A DNA stretch of 58,526 nt from Ruminococcus sp. (GTDB lineage: Bacteria; Bacillota; Clostridia; Oscillospirales; Ruminococcaceae), in assembly GCA_017934425.1 (NCBI GenBank), contig JAGBJO010000005.1, forward strand, positions 1 through 58,526. The letters are read 5' to 3'. Made by a program: the position numbers and the translations under genes. Shown one piece after another: positions 49,685-57,943 of this stretch. The notes under the pieces were generated by a model. The model was given only the letters and a program-made list of their open reading frames with translations, was not told the DNA's origin and searched no databases. Positions within the stretch are counted from its first letter, which is position 1, and the number at the start of each line of letters is the position of its first letter.

Positions 49685-52327
49685 TTATTTTTGTTCCACA
49701 TGGAACATTTCCAGCAGACTGCTCACAAATGGTACAGTGGCGCTGAAAGCAAGTGCCGTAAGCATCTGACTGCGGTCAAGAAGGACTGTCCCAAATATTC
49801 CTCTCAACTGTGGCAGAAAGACCGCTGCTGCCAGCACTCCAAAGGAGATAAGCACAGCCCAAACAAGCTTCATATTGCCGAAAGGATTGATCCGGAAAAG
49901 TCCCCTTGATTCGCTCCTGCACTCAAAAACGTGTATAAGCTGGGACATTACCAGAGTGATAAGTGCGGCAGTACGCCCCTCCTGGATAGTGCCGCCTCCG
50001 TGGAGTATCATAGAGAACGAACCGAGAGTGCATATACCTATGAGTATTCCACGGAACACTATCTTCCACATAAGTCCTCCGGCGAAAAATCCCTCCTCGG
50101 AGCGCCTTGGGGGACGGCTCATGATATCCTTTTCCGGTGGCTCTGACCCCAGTGCTATCGCCGGCAGACCGTCCGTGACCAGATTCACCAGAAGAAGCTG
50201 AACCGGCATCAGCACCATAGGCATACCCATGAGTATCCCCAGAAACATGGTCAGAACCTCGCCAATATTGCACGAAAGCAGATACCTTACGAATTTGCGG
50301 ATATTTGCGTAAACGCACCGCCCCTGTTCCACGGCGCTGACCAGAGTGGCAAGGTTGTCATCAAGGAGTATCATGTCAGCCGCCTGCCGGGTAACGTCAG
50401 TTCCGGTAACGCCCATAGCTACGCCCACATCAGCTTCCTTGACAGCCGGTGCATCGTTCACACCGTCGCCGGTCATGGTGACTATCTCGCCCTTGCGCCG
50501 GAAACTGCGGACGATACGCAGTTTGTGGGCAGGCTCAACTCTTGCAAAGACGGTGCATTTGCCGATCTCACGGTCAAGTTCCTCGTCAGTGAGAGTATCA
50601 AGTTCAGCGCCGGTCATGACTTTTCCGCCCCGGAGGATACCAGCCTGTTTCGCAACAGCGGCGGCAGTATTTTTGTGGTCGCCGGTAATCATGACAGTTT
50701 TTATGGAAGCACTTGCACACTTGCGGACAGCCGCCTTTGCTTCCTCACGGGGAGGGTCGGACATTCCGGCAGCGGCGAGGAAAATGAGGTTGCCACGCTG
50801 AGGGTCGAAGGAGTCGCAATCGCAGTAAGCCAGCAGCAGAACTCTCAGGGCATTGGCTGACATCTCCTCCACGGCGGCGGAAATTCTCCGGCGGACTGAG
50901 GTATCAAGAGGGAGAATTTTTCCGGCGCTATTTATGTACATAGTGCAGCGGGGGAGGATAACTTCCTCCGCACCTTTCAGCCACATGACCCTGCCGTTTC
51001 TGTCGGTGGTATGTACAGCCATGAAGCGAGTCTCGCTGTCGAAGGGAAACTCCGCCAGTCTCCTGCACTGATGCGCCAGGGAATCGGCGGTGATACCAGC
51101 TTTAGCGGCAGCGATGAGAAGTGCGGCTTCAGTAGGGTCGCCGGTTATGTTCCACTCTCCCTTGCCGGAGATGCTGCCTCTGTTCCGTGTGGAAACCTTT
51201 TCTCCGGCGGATATAGCCGCATCACAGCAGAGTACAGCGCATTTTAGTGCCTGGGAAAGTGCTTTCTCGGACTTTGGGCTGACGTGAGCGCCGTCCTCGC
51301 CACGGGTAACACAGCCGCTTATGCGGTAGCCAGTTCCGGTGAATCCGAAGGAATTATCGGCGGTATGCAACCGGGTGACGGTCATTTTATTCTCGGTGAT
51401 AGTACCGGTTTTATCCGAGCAGAGAACTGATGCACAGCCGAGAGTCTCCACGCTATGAAGTTTATTAACCAGCGCATTGAGTTTCATCATTCGGTTCACA
51501 GCGAGTGCAAGGGCGATAGTAACAGTAGCCGGAAGCCCCTCCGGGATAGCGGCGATAGCGATAGTTATGCCGGTCATCAGCATCTGGAAAACGTCCTCGC
51601 CCCGGATAACTCCGGCGGCAAAAACTGTCACGCACACCACGATGCAGATAACAGCAACAGCTTTGCCCAGTTCAGCGAGGCGTTTTTGCAGGGGAGTAAG
51701 TTCCCGGTCGATGTCGGAGAGCATCTGTGATATCCGCCCCATCTGGGTAGATTTTCCGGTAGCGATGACTTTTGCCGTGCAAGTTCCCCGGACGGCAGAA
51801 GTTCCGCAGTAGGCGATGTTCGGGCGGTTAAGGGAATTGTCGGTATCATTTTCGCCGCCTGCGGACTTTGGAACGGCGGCGGATTCGCCGGTAAGGAGCG
51901 CTTCGTCCGTCTGGAATCCGGCACAGCGGAGTATAGCGCAATCCGCAGGGATACGGTCACCGGATTCCAGCTCAATAACATCTCCGGTTACAAGGAGAGC
52001 AGCGTCGATAGTACGAAGTCTGCCGTCACGGTAGCATTTTGCGGTGGGGGCAGTCATATTTCGCAGGGCATCGAGGGTATTTTCCGTGCGGAACTCCTGA
52101 ATGAAACCGAGTATAGCGTTAAGGAGGACGATGAGTATAATGGTAACAGCGTCCGCCACTTCACCCAGCAGGACGGAAACAGCCGTAGCCGCCAGGAGGA
52201 TCATGACCATAACGTCCTTGAACTGACCGGCGAAGATCCTTATTGGGCTGGACTTTTTCCCCTCGGAGAGGACGTTTCTGCCCTGGGCTTTAAGGCGCTC
52301 AGCGGCTTCCAGTTCGGTAAGACCCAT
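49685..52327 (-). CDS. Cation-transporting P-type ATPase (calcium pump type)
   Basis: 880 residues, P2-type ATPase. Actuator loop TGES, phosphorylation motif CSDKTGTITENKM, hinge MTGDGVNDAPAVKEADVGVAMG, TM4 AAIPEGLP, TM5 NIGEVLT and TM6 NLVTDGLPA, which hold the SERCA-type calcium ligands. Pumps Ca2+ (or Mn2+) out of the cell. The last codons (MFHVEQK) overlap a parS-like palindrome. Monocistronic by spacing. Confidence 0.93.
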   Translation of the reverse strand: MGLTELEAAERLKAQGRNVLSEGKKSSPIRIFAGQFKDVMVMILLAATAVSVLLGEVADAVTIILIVLLNAILGFIQEFRTENTLDALRNMTAPTAKCYRDGRLRTIDAALLVTGDVIELESGDRIPADCAILRCAGFQTDEALLTGESAAVPKSAGGENDTDNSLNRPNIAYCGTSAVRGTCTAKVIATGKSTQMGRISQMLSDIDRELTPLQKRLAELGKAVAVICIVVCVTVFAAGVIRGEDVFQMLMTGITIAIAAIPEGLPATVTIALALAVNRMMKLNALVNKLHSVETLGCASVLCSDKTGTITENKMTVTRLHTADNSFGFTGTGYRISGCVTRGEDGAHVSPKSEKALSQALKCAVLCCDAAISAGEKVSTRNRGSISGKGEWNITGDPTEAALLIAAAKAGITADSLAHQCRRLAEFPFDSETRFMAVHTTDRNGRVMWLKGAEEVILPRCTMYINSAGKILPLDTSVRRRISAAVEEMSANALRVLLLAYCDCDSFDPQRGNLIFLAAAGMSDPPREEAKAAVRKCASASIKTVMITGDHKNTAAAVAKQAGILRGGKVMTGAELDTLTDEELDREIGKCTVFARVEPAHKLRIVRSFRRKGEIVTMTGDGVNDAPAVKEADVGVAMGVTGTDVTRQAADMILLDDNLATLVSAVEQGRCVYANIRKFVRYLLSCNIGEVLTMFLGILMGMPMVLMPVQLLLVNLVTDGLPAIALGSEPPEKDIMSRPPRRSEEGFFAGGLMWKIVFRGILIGICTLGSFSMILHGGGTIQEGRTAALITLVMSQLIHVFECRSESRGLFRINPFGNMKLVWAVLISFGVLAAAVFLPQLRGIFGTVLLDRSQMLTALAFSATVPFVSSLLEMFHVEQK
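49692..49707. promoter_or_regulatory. parS-like palindrome TGTTCCACATGGAACA at the P-ATPase 3' end
   Basis: Identical 16-mer to 35236 and 35295, overlapping the last codons of the P-ATPase gene, about 23 kb from oriC. Confidence 0.65.
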
Positions 52328-52387
52328 AATAAATCAATCCTTTCGATATGTTGTCCCTAAAGGATATGCTAAGGGTCTGGAGAATAT

Positions 52388-52433
52388 GAAAAAAGATTCT
52401 CCCTGTCAGCTGTGCAGAGCGTAACAGGGAGAA
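52388..52433 (-). terminator. Terminator of the sigma/anti-sigma operon
   Basis: Stem TTCTCCCTGT / ACAGGGAGAA (52397-52406 with 52424-52433). On the minus strand it is followed by tcttttttc. Confidence 0.8.
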
Positions 52434-52458
52434 CCAAGGTATAATGATTTAAGGAGGC

Positions 52459-53406
52459 TTACTCGTTTGATACGGGAGCAGAATATGTCAGGGTCTCGGA
52501 AGTGCCGTTATCCCAGTCAAGGGTAACTGTATCCTCGCCAATGACAGTATATTCAGCCCGTGTGATATTGTCTACAGATGCAATGTGGAACACAATGGTA
52601 TTTCCCTCAACCTCACACTGGAATGGTAAGCCATACCCATATGGGTTATCATCAGTAGCTGTAATACTTCCGCCGTAGCCGTCGGGATTGGAGTAGAAGC
52701 TTATCTCACGCTCGTTGCCGTCGGCGGATTCAGCTTTCCACACACCCTCTCTGAAAGGCAGGGGTTCTGAAGCGGTAGTAGTTACTGGTTCAGTCTCAGT
52801 GGTAGAAGCTGAAGTGGTCTGTGTATCAGTATCCGTAGTAGAAGAAACGGAAGTAGTCTCAGTAGTTTCAGCAGTAGAAGCAGAAGTCTCTGTAGTCTGT
52901 GAAGTGGAGACAGTCTCGGTGCTTACTGCCAGTGTCTCGCTTACTACTGCGAGGGCAGTCTGCAATGAAGCAGTAGTAACAGCAGAAGTAGTTGTAGTAG
53001 CTGCATAAGAAGAAGCAGCAGAAGTAGTAGCGGGAGCTACGAAAGTATTCACGGTAAATTCGGTAGATACCTGACTGCTCTGACCGCTCTGGTTGCCGCC
53101 GGAATGTCTGTTCATCATGACCACGCCGCCGATACCTATAACAGCTACCACCAGGGCAGCAGCGGAAGCAGCGTATCTGTACCATTTAGGACGGCAGTAC
53201 ATCTCAGTACCAGATACAGTTATCTCCGGTTCAGCGGAAGCGTCGTCGTTACCGGAAGCAGTCCCGCCAAGTTTTTTCATAACAGAATCAGCAATTCGCT
53301 TTTTATCCTCATCAGAAAGGGGAGGGAGGTCTTTGGAAAGTTCCTCAGCCTTATCCTCTGGCTGGTCATGCATCATCTCGTAGAATTTCATCTCATTTTT
53401 ATCCAT
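52459..53406 (-). CDS. Anti-sigma-factor-like membrane protein with Ser/Thr-rich stalk
   Basis: 315 residues. Cytoplasmic acidic N-terminus (1-75), a single membrane segment (about 77-98), then about 115 residues almost wholly Ser, Thr, Ala, Glu and Val (a mucin-like stalk), then a C-terminal beta-rich domain from FREGVWKAESADGNER resembling a small lipocalin-like sensor. Lies five bases after an ECF sigma gene, the usual place for its anti-sigma factor. Probably holds the sigma factor at the membrane and senses an envelope signal outside. Confidence 0.7.
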   Translation of the reverse strand: MDKNEMKFYEMMHDQPEDKAEELSKDLPPLSDEDKKRIADSVMKKLGGTASGNDDASAEPEITVSGTEMYCRPKWYRYAASAAALVVAVIGIGGVVMMNRHSGGNQSGQSSQVSTEFTVNTFVAPATTSAASSYAATTTTSAVTTASLQTALAVVSETLAVSTETVSTSQTTETSASTAETTETTSVSSTTDTDTQTTSASTTETEPVTTTASEPLPFREGVWKAESADGNEREISFYSNPDGYGGSITATDDNPYGYGLPFQCEVEGNTIVFHIASVDNITRAEYTVIGEDTVTLDWDNGTSETLTYSAPVSNE

Positions 53407-53411
53407 TTATC

Positions 53412-53966
53412 TCACCTTTTCTCAAGAACCATTCTGAGTTTTTCTCTTGCCCTGAGACTGCGTTTCTGTACCGCAGCGGGGGTCATTCCCAATTTCCCGG
53501 CAATGTCGCTTACCTTGAAACAGTAGAAGTACTGGTAGAATATTATCTGTGAATCAGGCTCCCCAAGCCCTTTCACAGCCTCCCAGAGCTGATGTTTCAT
53601 TAGGTCATCATCGACAGCATCTTCGATATTATCCGGAGCAGCTGGCATAGCGAAGTCATCGCTGTCAATAGAATCGGTGCAGACGGATAGTCTGGAAATA
53701 CGTCTGAAAGCGTCAATAGAGCGGCGTTTAGCGATGGCGCTTATGAACGCCTTCATGCTTCCGGCGCTTGCGTTGTAAGAGGGAGCGCATCTGAGAACTT
53801 CAGCGAATATATCGCTTACGCAGTCCTCGATGTCCTCACGGCTTGCAACGCTTCCCAGCTTGTTAGCAGCGATAGCATACACCAGGTTAGCGAAAGTATT
53901 CACAAGTTCACTGCAAGCCTTGCGCTGGTCAGTATGCAGCAGCAGTTCCCATTCTGCATCATTCAT
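53412..53966 (-). CDS. ECF-type RNA polymerase sigma factor
   Basis: 184 residues. Region 2 (about 15-85: LVNTFANLVYAIAANKLGSV...EDIEDCVSDIFAEVL, with KRRSIDAFRR) and region 4 (about 120-180: FKVSDIAGKLGMTPAAVQKRSLRAREKL). Extracytoplasmic-function sigma factor, operon with the downstream anti-sigma-like protein. No clear autoregulated promoter could be recognised upstream. Confidence 0.88.
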   Translation of the reverse strand: MNDAEWELLLHTDQRKACSELVNTFANLVYAIAANKLGSVASREDIEDCVSDIFAEVLRCAPSYNASAGSMKAFISAIAKRRSIDAFRRISRLSVCTDSIDSDDFAMPAAPDNIEDAVDDDLMKHQLWEAVKGLGEPDSQIIFYQYFYCFKVSDIAGKLGMTPAAVQKRSLRAREKLRMVLEKR

Positions 53967-54203
53967 TACGTCACCCCCGACGAATCAGAATCCCTTTTCA
54001 ATATATACATTCGTAACAGCGTGGTAAAAAAGGACGTGATTCCCCTATATTATTTCAAAATGGCTATATGTTCCCCGTGACGAGAAGTGACCCTGATACA
54101 TATAATAAATAAAGCGGCTGTATATTTATCTGAAAAGCCGTCAATAATAGAATCAAAGCAATACCGCAGACAAAGCGGAATAAAATATATGGGAGAGATC
54201 ACG

Positions 54204-54551
54204 ATGTCAGTAAAACGAGGAGAGATATACTATGCTGATCTGAGCCCGGTAGTTGGCTCTGAGCAGGGAGGGATAAGACCTGTACTTATCGTGCAGAACG
54301 ACATAGGTAACAGGCACAGTCCGACAGTGATAGCCGCCGCTATAACCAGCCAGAAGGATAAGAACCGGCTGCCCACACACATTGAAGTGCAGGCGGACAG
54401 ATGTGGATTATCCAGGGACAGTATAGTTCTTCTTGAGCAGATACGGACGATAGACAAGCGCCGTCTGCGTGATAAAATGGGCGAACTTGACACGCCCTCC
54501 ATGAGCAAAGTAGATACAGCATTATCAATAAGTTTTGGATTATCAATATAA
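54204..54551 (+). CDS. mazF: MazF/EndoA (PemK-like) endoribonuclease toxin
   Basis: 115 residues from the ATG at 54204 (GGGAGAGA upstream), the normal size of Bacillus NdoA/EndoA. Typical VKRGEIYYADLSPVVGSEQG start, IRPVLIVQND, and EQIRTIDKRRL. Cleaves single-stranded mRNA at a short sequence. No antitoxin gene is visible in the 237 bases upstream or downstream, unlike the usual ndoAI-ndoA pair. A palindromic repeat follows. Confidence 0.9.
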   Translation: MSVKRGEIYYADLSPVVGSEQGGIRPVLIVQNDIGNRHSPTVIAAAITSQKDKNRLPTHIEVQADRCGLSRDSIVLLEQIRTIDKRRLRDKMGELDTPSMSKVDTALSISFGLSI

Positions 54552-54591
54552 CCTATAATCATTATACCCAACTCTCCGCCAAAAGTCAAGC

Positions 54592-54870
54592 CAAGCTGCG
54601 TCAGCTTGACCACGTATCACGTTGACGCTTGCTTACGCTCGCTCACTTTTGTAGAAAAACGACTTTTGCCGTCGCTCAACCGTGTTTGCAATGGTACAAA
54701 GTTCTATTGTAGAATTGTAAAGCATCAAATTTACAGAATTCCATGAATAGAACTTAGTACCAAGCAAAATAAGGTTGAGCGACGGCAAAAGTACCGTTTC
54801 TTTCAAAGTAAGCGAGCGCAGCAAGCGACAACGTGATAAGCGGTCAAGCTGGCTCAGCTTGCTCAGCTTG
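54592..54870. repeat. Long palindromic element, family 1, copy B
   Basis: About 280 bases. Perfect 20-base arms ACTTTTGCCGTCGCTCAACC (54662-54681) and its complement (54773-54792), flanked by further imperfect arms (gcttacgctcgctcactttt / aaagtaagcgagcgcagcaagc; outer aagctgcgtcagcttgacc / ggtcaagctggctcagctt) and an inner tggtacaaagttctatt / aatagaacttagtacca. Homologous to copy A at 7.84-8.22 kb. Fills the gap between the mazF 3' end and the aldolase 3' end; no gene inside. Confidence 0.85.
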
Positions 54871-54893
54871 AAGCGCCCATTTCAGGCGCTTAG

Positions 54894-55868
54894 TCAGTCC
54901 TGGAGGAGTATCTCCTTGTAGAACTCAGCATAGTCTTTTCTGCCCTGCTTTGTGAACTCAATAGCAGTTCTGGGGTGCTGATTAAGCAGACCTGTCATAA
55001 GGTACTGGAAATCATATCCCCATACAGCGCCAGCCTCACGAACAGCAGGCATCTGGCTCTCAATGAACTGGATAACAGGGTATACATTGTACTTAGGATT
55101 CTTCAGGAAGCCCAGAAGCAGTTCCATAGCGCAGTTGCCAGCGCCTCTGCCCATGCTTGCATAAGTAGCATCAAGCCAGTCAACGCCGTCGCCTACAGCT
55201 TCAATAGTATTAGCAAAAGCAAGCTGCTGGTTGTTGTGAGCGTGGATACCTACCTTCTTGTCGTACTTCTCAGCAAATTCGCAGTACAGGTTAGCGATGC
55301 GAGCGATCTGCTCAGGGTAAAGTGCGCCGAAGCTGTCAACGATGTAAATAACGTCAACAGGTGATTTGCCCAGAATATCCAGAGCAACAGAAACGTCGCT
55401 TTCCTGAGCGTTAGAGATAGCCATGATATTACAGCTTACTTCATAACCCTTAGCCTTAGCGTCCTCGATCATATCAACAGCGGTAGGGATCTGGTGAAGG
55501 TAAGTAGCTACACGGATAAGGTCAACAGGGCTTTCGCTTCTGTCGTGGATATCCTCCTTGTAGTTGCATCGTCCAACGTCAGCCATGATAGCAAGTTTCA
55601 GGTCAGTGTTATTCTCGCCAACGATAGAGCGGAGGTAGTCGTCAGAGGAGAACTTGCAAGGACCGAACTTGGATTCGTCGAACATTTCCTTGTCAGCTCT
55701 GTAGCCGAATTCCATGTAATCAACGCCAGCACGGAGGTTAGCGTTATAGAGGGCTTTAACGAAATCGTCTGAGAAGCGGAAATCGTTTACAAGACCGCCG
55801 TCTCTGAGGGTAGCGTCAACGACCTTGATGCCGGGTCTGTAGTCAAGGAGTTTAGAAATTTCTTTCAT
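54894..55868 (-). CDS. HMGL-like aldolase-domain protein
   Basis: 324 residues from the ATG at 55868 (AAGGAC ten bases upstream); a TTG at 55877 lies too close to the RBS. HMG-CoA lyase / homocitrate synthase-like TIM barrel with DATLRDGGLVND at the N-terminus and metal ligands in GIHAHNNQQLAFAN. Resembles 4-hydroxy-2-oxovalerate aldolase-type proteins but lacks a partner dehydrogenase nearby. It may condense or cleave a 2-keto acid; alternative roles include capsule or surface sugar synthesis. Own promoter at 55939-55967. Confidence 0.8.
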   Translation of the reverse strand: MKEISKLLDYRPGIKVVDATLRDGGLVNDFRFSDDFVKALYNANLRAGVDYMEFGYRADKEMFDESKFGPCKFSSDDYLRSIVGENNTDLKLAIMADVGRCNYKEDIHDRSESPVDLIRVATYLHQIPTAVDMIEDAKAKGYEVSCNIMAISNAQESDVSVALDILGKSPVDVIYIVDSFGALYPEQIARIANLYCEFAEKYDKKVGIHAHNNQQLAFANTIEAVGDGVDWLDATYASMGRGAGNCAMELLLGFLKNPKYNVYPVIQFIESQMPAVREAGAVWGYDFQYLMTGLLNQHPRTAIEFTKQGRKDYAEFYKEILLQD

Positions 55869-55938
55869 GTGGAACAAGTCCTTTCATAATTTATTCATAG
55901 ATTCTTTATCGCTTTAAAGCAAATTTTATGTTGATACC

Positions 55939-55967
55939 AGTATAACACAATAAAATCAATTTGTCAA
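55939..55967 (-). promoter_or_regulatory. Promoter of the aldolase gene
   Basis: Minus strand TTGACA, 17-base spacer, TATACT. Confidence 0.8.
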
Positions 55968-56031
55968 GAAGTTTTTAAGTCTGATCCGAAACAGTAAAAT
56001 ATGAAATGTTTATTTTTTGATCGCACACTTG

Positions 56032-56046
56032 TTATAATTATTATAC
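56032..56046. promoter_or_regulatory. PerR/Fur-box-like palindrome
   Basis: TTATAATTATTATAC matches the PerR box TTATAATNATTATAA at 14 of 15 positions (13 of the 14 fixed ones). It lies 65 bases upstream of the aldolase -35 and 120 bases upstream of the merR promoter. The region is AT-rich, so chance is possible. Confidence 0.35.
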
Positions 56047-56165
56047 ACTACTCTGTTTTACATCGTCAACATCGTTAACAAGAAATAACACATTGTTCAC
56101 TATGCCTTTCAGATTCCTAAAACATATAATAAAACTATGCATATATACAAATTTTGAAAAATATA

Positions 56166-56196
56166 TTGACTCCTCCCTTGCGTAATAGTTTATACT
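56166..56196 (+). promoter_or_regulatory. MerR-type promoter with 19-base spacer
   Basis: TTGACT (56166-56171), 19-base spacer, TATACT (56191-56196). The overlong spacer is the hallmark of promoters that MerR-family proteins activate by twisting DNA, so the gene is probably autoregulated. Confidence 0.75.
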
Positions 56197-56219
56197 GAAA
56201 ACATGAAAGGAGGGATAAT

Positions 56220-56948
56220 ATGCTGACAGTGAAAAAAGTCAGTGAAATAGCGGGGATAAGCGTGCGAACCCTGCAATACTATGATAAGATAGGGCTGCTC
56301 ACACCATCACAGCGCTCGGAATCCGGCTATCGGCTCTATAGCGAAAGTGACCTGTCAACCTTGAAACAAATACTTCTTTTCCGGGAATTGGATTTTCCCC
56401 TGAGTGATATCAAAAACATTATGCAAAGCCCCGGATTCGACAGAAAAGAAGCCCTTGACCGGCAGATCGAACTACTTGAGATCAGACGTGAGCATCTGGA
56501 TGATCTTATTACATTCGCACGAGGAATAAAAATGTTAGGAGTGAAAGCTGTGGATTTTTCAGCATTTAACAGAAGTAAACTTGATGAGTATGCAAGACGT
56601 GCAAAAGAGGAGTGGGGGAATACTCCCGAATATAAGGAACTTGCAGAGCATGAAAAAGGTCGTTCCCCGGAGGAAACAGAAAAGCTTACAGAGCAGTTTA
56701 TGACCCTGTTTGCACAGCTTGGTGAAATGAAGCACCTGTCAGCCGATGCTCCGGAGGTTCAGGAAAAGGTGAAGAAGGTTCAGAATTTCATTACCGAAAA
56801 CTTCTACACCTGCACTGATGAGATCTTTGCAGGACTGGGAAAAATGTATGCCTGTGGAGGAGAAATATCCGAGAATATCGACAAGGTAGGCGGAGAAGGA
56901 ACAGCTGTTTTCGTAAGCCGTGCAATAGAGGTATACTGCGGAAAATAG
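56220..56948 (+). CDS. MerR-family regulator with TipAS-like ligand domain
   Basis: 242 residues. N-terminal MerR winged helix (MLTVKKVSEIAGISVRTLQYYDKIGLL) and coiled coil to about 110, then a C-terminal TipAS-like domain (from about 120: ARRAKEEWGNTPEYKELAEH), which in relatives traps thiopeptides or other drugs. AAAGGAGGG RBS. Likely a drug-sensing activator acting on its own promoter. No transporter is adjacent. Confidence 0.9.
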   Translation: MLTVKKVSEIAGISVRTLQYYDKIGLLTPSQRSESGYRLYSESDLSTLKQILLFRELDFPLSDIKNIMQSPGFDRKEALDRQIELLEIRREHLDDLITFARGIKMLGVKAVDFSAFNRSKLDEYARRAKEEWGNTPEYKELAEHEKGRSPEETEKLTEQFMTLFAQLGEMKHLSADAPEVQEKVKKVQNFITENFYTCTDEIFAGLGKMYACGGEISENIDKVGGEGTAVFVSRAIEVYCGK

Positions 56949-56951
56949 TTC

Positions 56952-57058
56952 AGAACTTGTCTTCACAAGACTTTGCACGCATCTTTTTTGCAATCTTTCG
57001 CTGATGTCTTCGCCAAAAATCTACGAACAAATCTTATGAAGACAAGTTCTCATTTTTT
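56952..57058. terminator. Inverted repeat between convergent merR and GNAT genes
   Basis: AGAACTTGTCTTC (56952-56964) and GAAGACAAGTTCT (57038-57050) form a 13-base stem with a 73-base spacer, followed by cattttttc on the plus strand. Confidence 0.55.
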
Positions 57059-57535
57059 CAGAAAAAGTTCACCTTGAAAATACATATGCCCGAACATACT
57101 CACAGGCGAATCACTGATAGTAAACCCAAGTTTCCGATAGGTTTTCAGGGCAGGGGAGTTTTCCGTCGCTACAAGCAGATGAACCGCTGATTTCCCGGCT
57201 TTGCGCAGCCTTTCAAAAAGCATCTCCAGCATAGCTGCGGCAAGTCCCTGCCCCTGATGCTCCGGCGCAATAACTATCCGTGATATCTCGCAGCAGTCCT
57301 CGCCGCCGACCTGCCAGGAAAGCCCGTCCAGTTCCCTGACCGGAACAACTGATACCGCACCAAAAATGTTGCCGTCATCAACCAGCAGGAAAAGCGTGCC
57401 AGCATTCAGGTCAGCGGAAAGGTTTTCTTCGTCAGGGTATGAATCGTCCCAAGTGCAGCCGGGGGTGCCGATAACAGAGCGGTAAAGCATCCGTATCTGG
57501 CAGCGTTCTGCATTATTTGCTTTTCTAAGTATCAT
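57050..57535 (-). CDS. GNAT family N-acetyltransferase
   Basis: 161 residues from the ATG at 57535 (AGGAGA RBS). Acetyl-CoA motif EISRIVIAPEHQGQGLAAAML, and LATENSPALKTYRKLGF near the end. Transfers acetyl groups to an unknown amine. Its stop codon coincides with the inner end of the inverted-repeat terminator. Confidence 0.88.
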   Translation of the reverse strand: MILRKANNAERCQIRMLYRSVIGTPGCTWDDSYPDEENLSADLNAGTLFLLVDDGNIFGAVSVVPVRELDGLSWQVGGEDCCEISRIVIAPEHQGQGLAAAMLEMLFERLRKAGKSAVHLLVATENSPALKTYRKLGFTISDSPVSMFGHMYFQGELFLKK

Positions 57536-57624
57536 AAATTTCTCCTGTAAGGTATATTTGTACAAATTACAGCGTGGCAAGTTTGCACTTGTATGTTTAA
57601 AACGATGAATATACTGAAAACTGC

Positions 57625-57653
57625 TTGACAAATCCAGAATTATGATGTATACT
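57625..57653 (+). promoter_or_regulatory. Promoter of the tRNA pair
   Basis: TTGACA, 17-base spacer, TATACT; predicted start near 57660, 45 bases before the first tRNA. Confidence 0.8.
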
Positions 57654-57704
57654 GTATTAGTCACATGAGTGACGGGGTGACCCAGCGGTTGACCCTTAAA
57701 TAAT

Positions 57705-57781
57705 GGCGGCATAGCTCAGTTGGCTAGAGTACTCGGTTCATACCCGATTGGTCGTTGGTTCAAATCCTACTGCCGCTACCA
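57705..57781 (+). tRNA. tRNA-Met (CAT), with two stem mismatches
   Basis: 77 bases including an encoded CCA. Clover-leaf: acceptor GGCGGCA / TGCCGCT, D-arm GCTC...GAGT, anticodon loop TTCATAC (CAT), T-arm GTTGG-TTCAAAT-CCTAC. Two pyrimidine mismatches are present, C27-U43 in the anticodon stem and U51-U63 in the T stem, where relatives have pairs. Elongator type. May be functional or decaying. Confidence 0.85.
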
Positions 57782-57784
57782 TAT

Positions 57785-57859
57785 GGCCCGTTGGTCAAGA
57801 GGTTAAGACATCGCCCTTTCACGGCGGAATCATGGGTTCAATTCCCGTACGGGTCACCA
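57785..57859 (+). tRNA. tRNA-Glu (TTC)
   Basis: 75 bases including CCA. Acceptor GGCCCGT / ACGGGTC, anticodon loop CTTTCAC (TTC), T-loop TTCAATT. Four bases after tRNA-Met, so one transcript. The 3' end faces the integrase gene. Confidence 0.93.
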
Positions 57860-57868
57860 CACACAAGG

Positions 57869-57910
57869 CTCAGAAATGACGTTAAATCGTCATTTCTGAG
57901 TTCTTTTTTT
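57869..57910 (+). terminator. Terminator after the tRNA pair
   Basis: Perfect 13-base stem CTCAGAAATGACG / CGTCATTTCTGAG (57869-57881 with 57888-57900), six-base loop, then ttcttttttt. Confidence 0.92.
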
Positions 57911-57943
57911 GCCCTGATACGGCTTCTGTCCTTTACTTGTCCT

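Noticed and set aside
54633-54824. 63-residue open frame inside palindromic copy B
   Set aside because: Not preserved in copy A; explained by the repeat.
55861-55876. Another parS-like palindrome at the aldolase start
   Set aside because: tctttcatgtggaaca has two mismatches, both in one half; half-site only.
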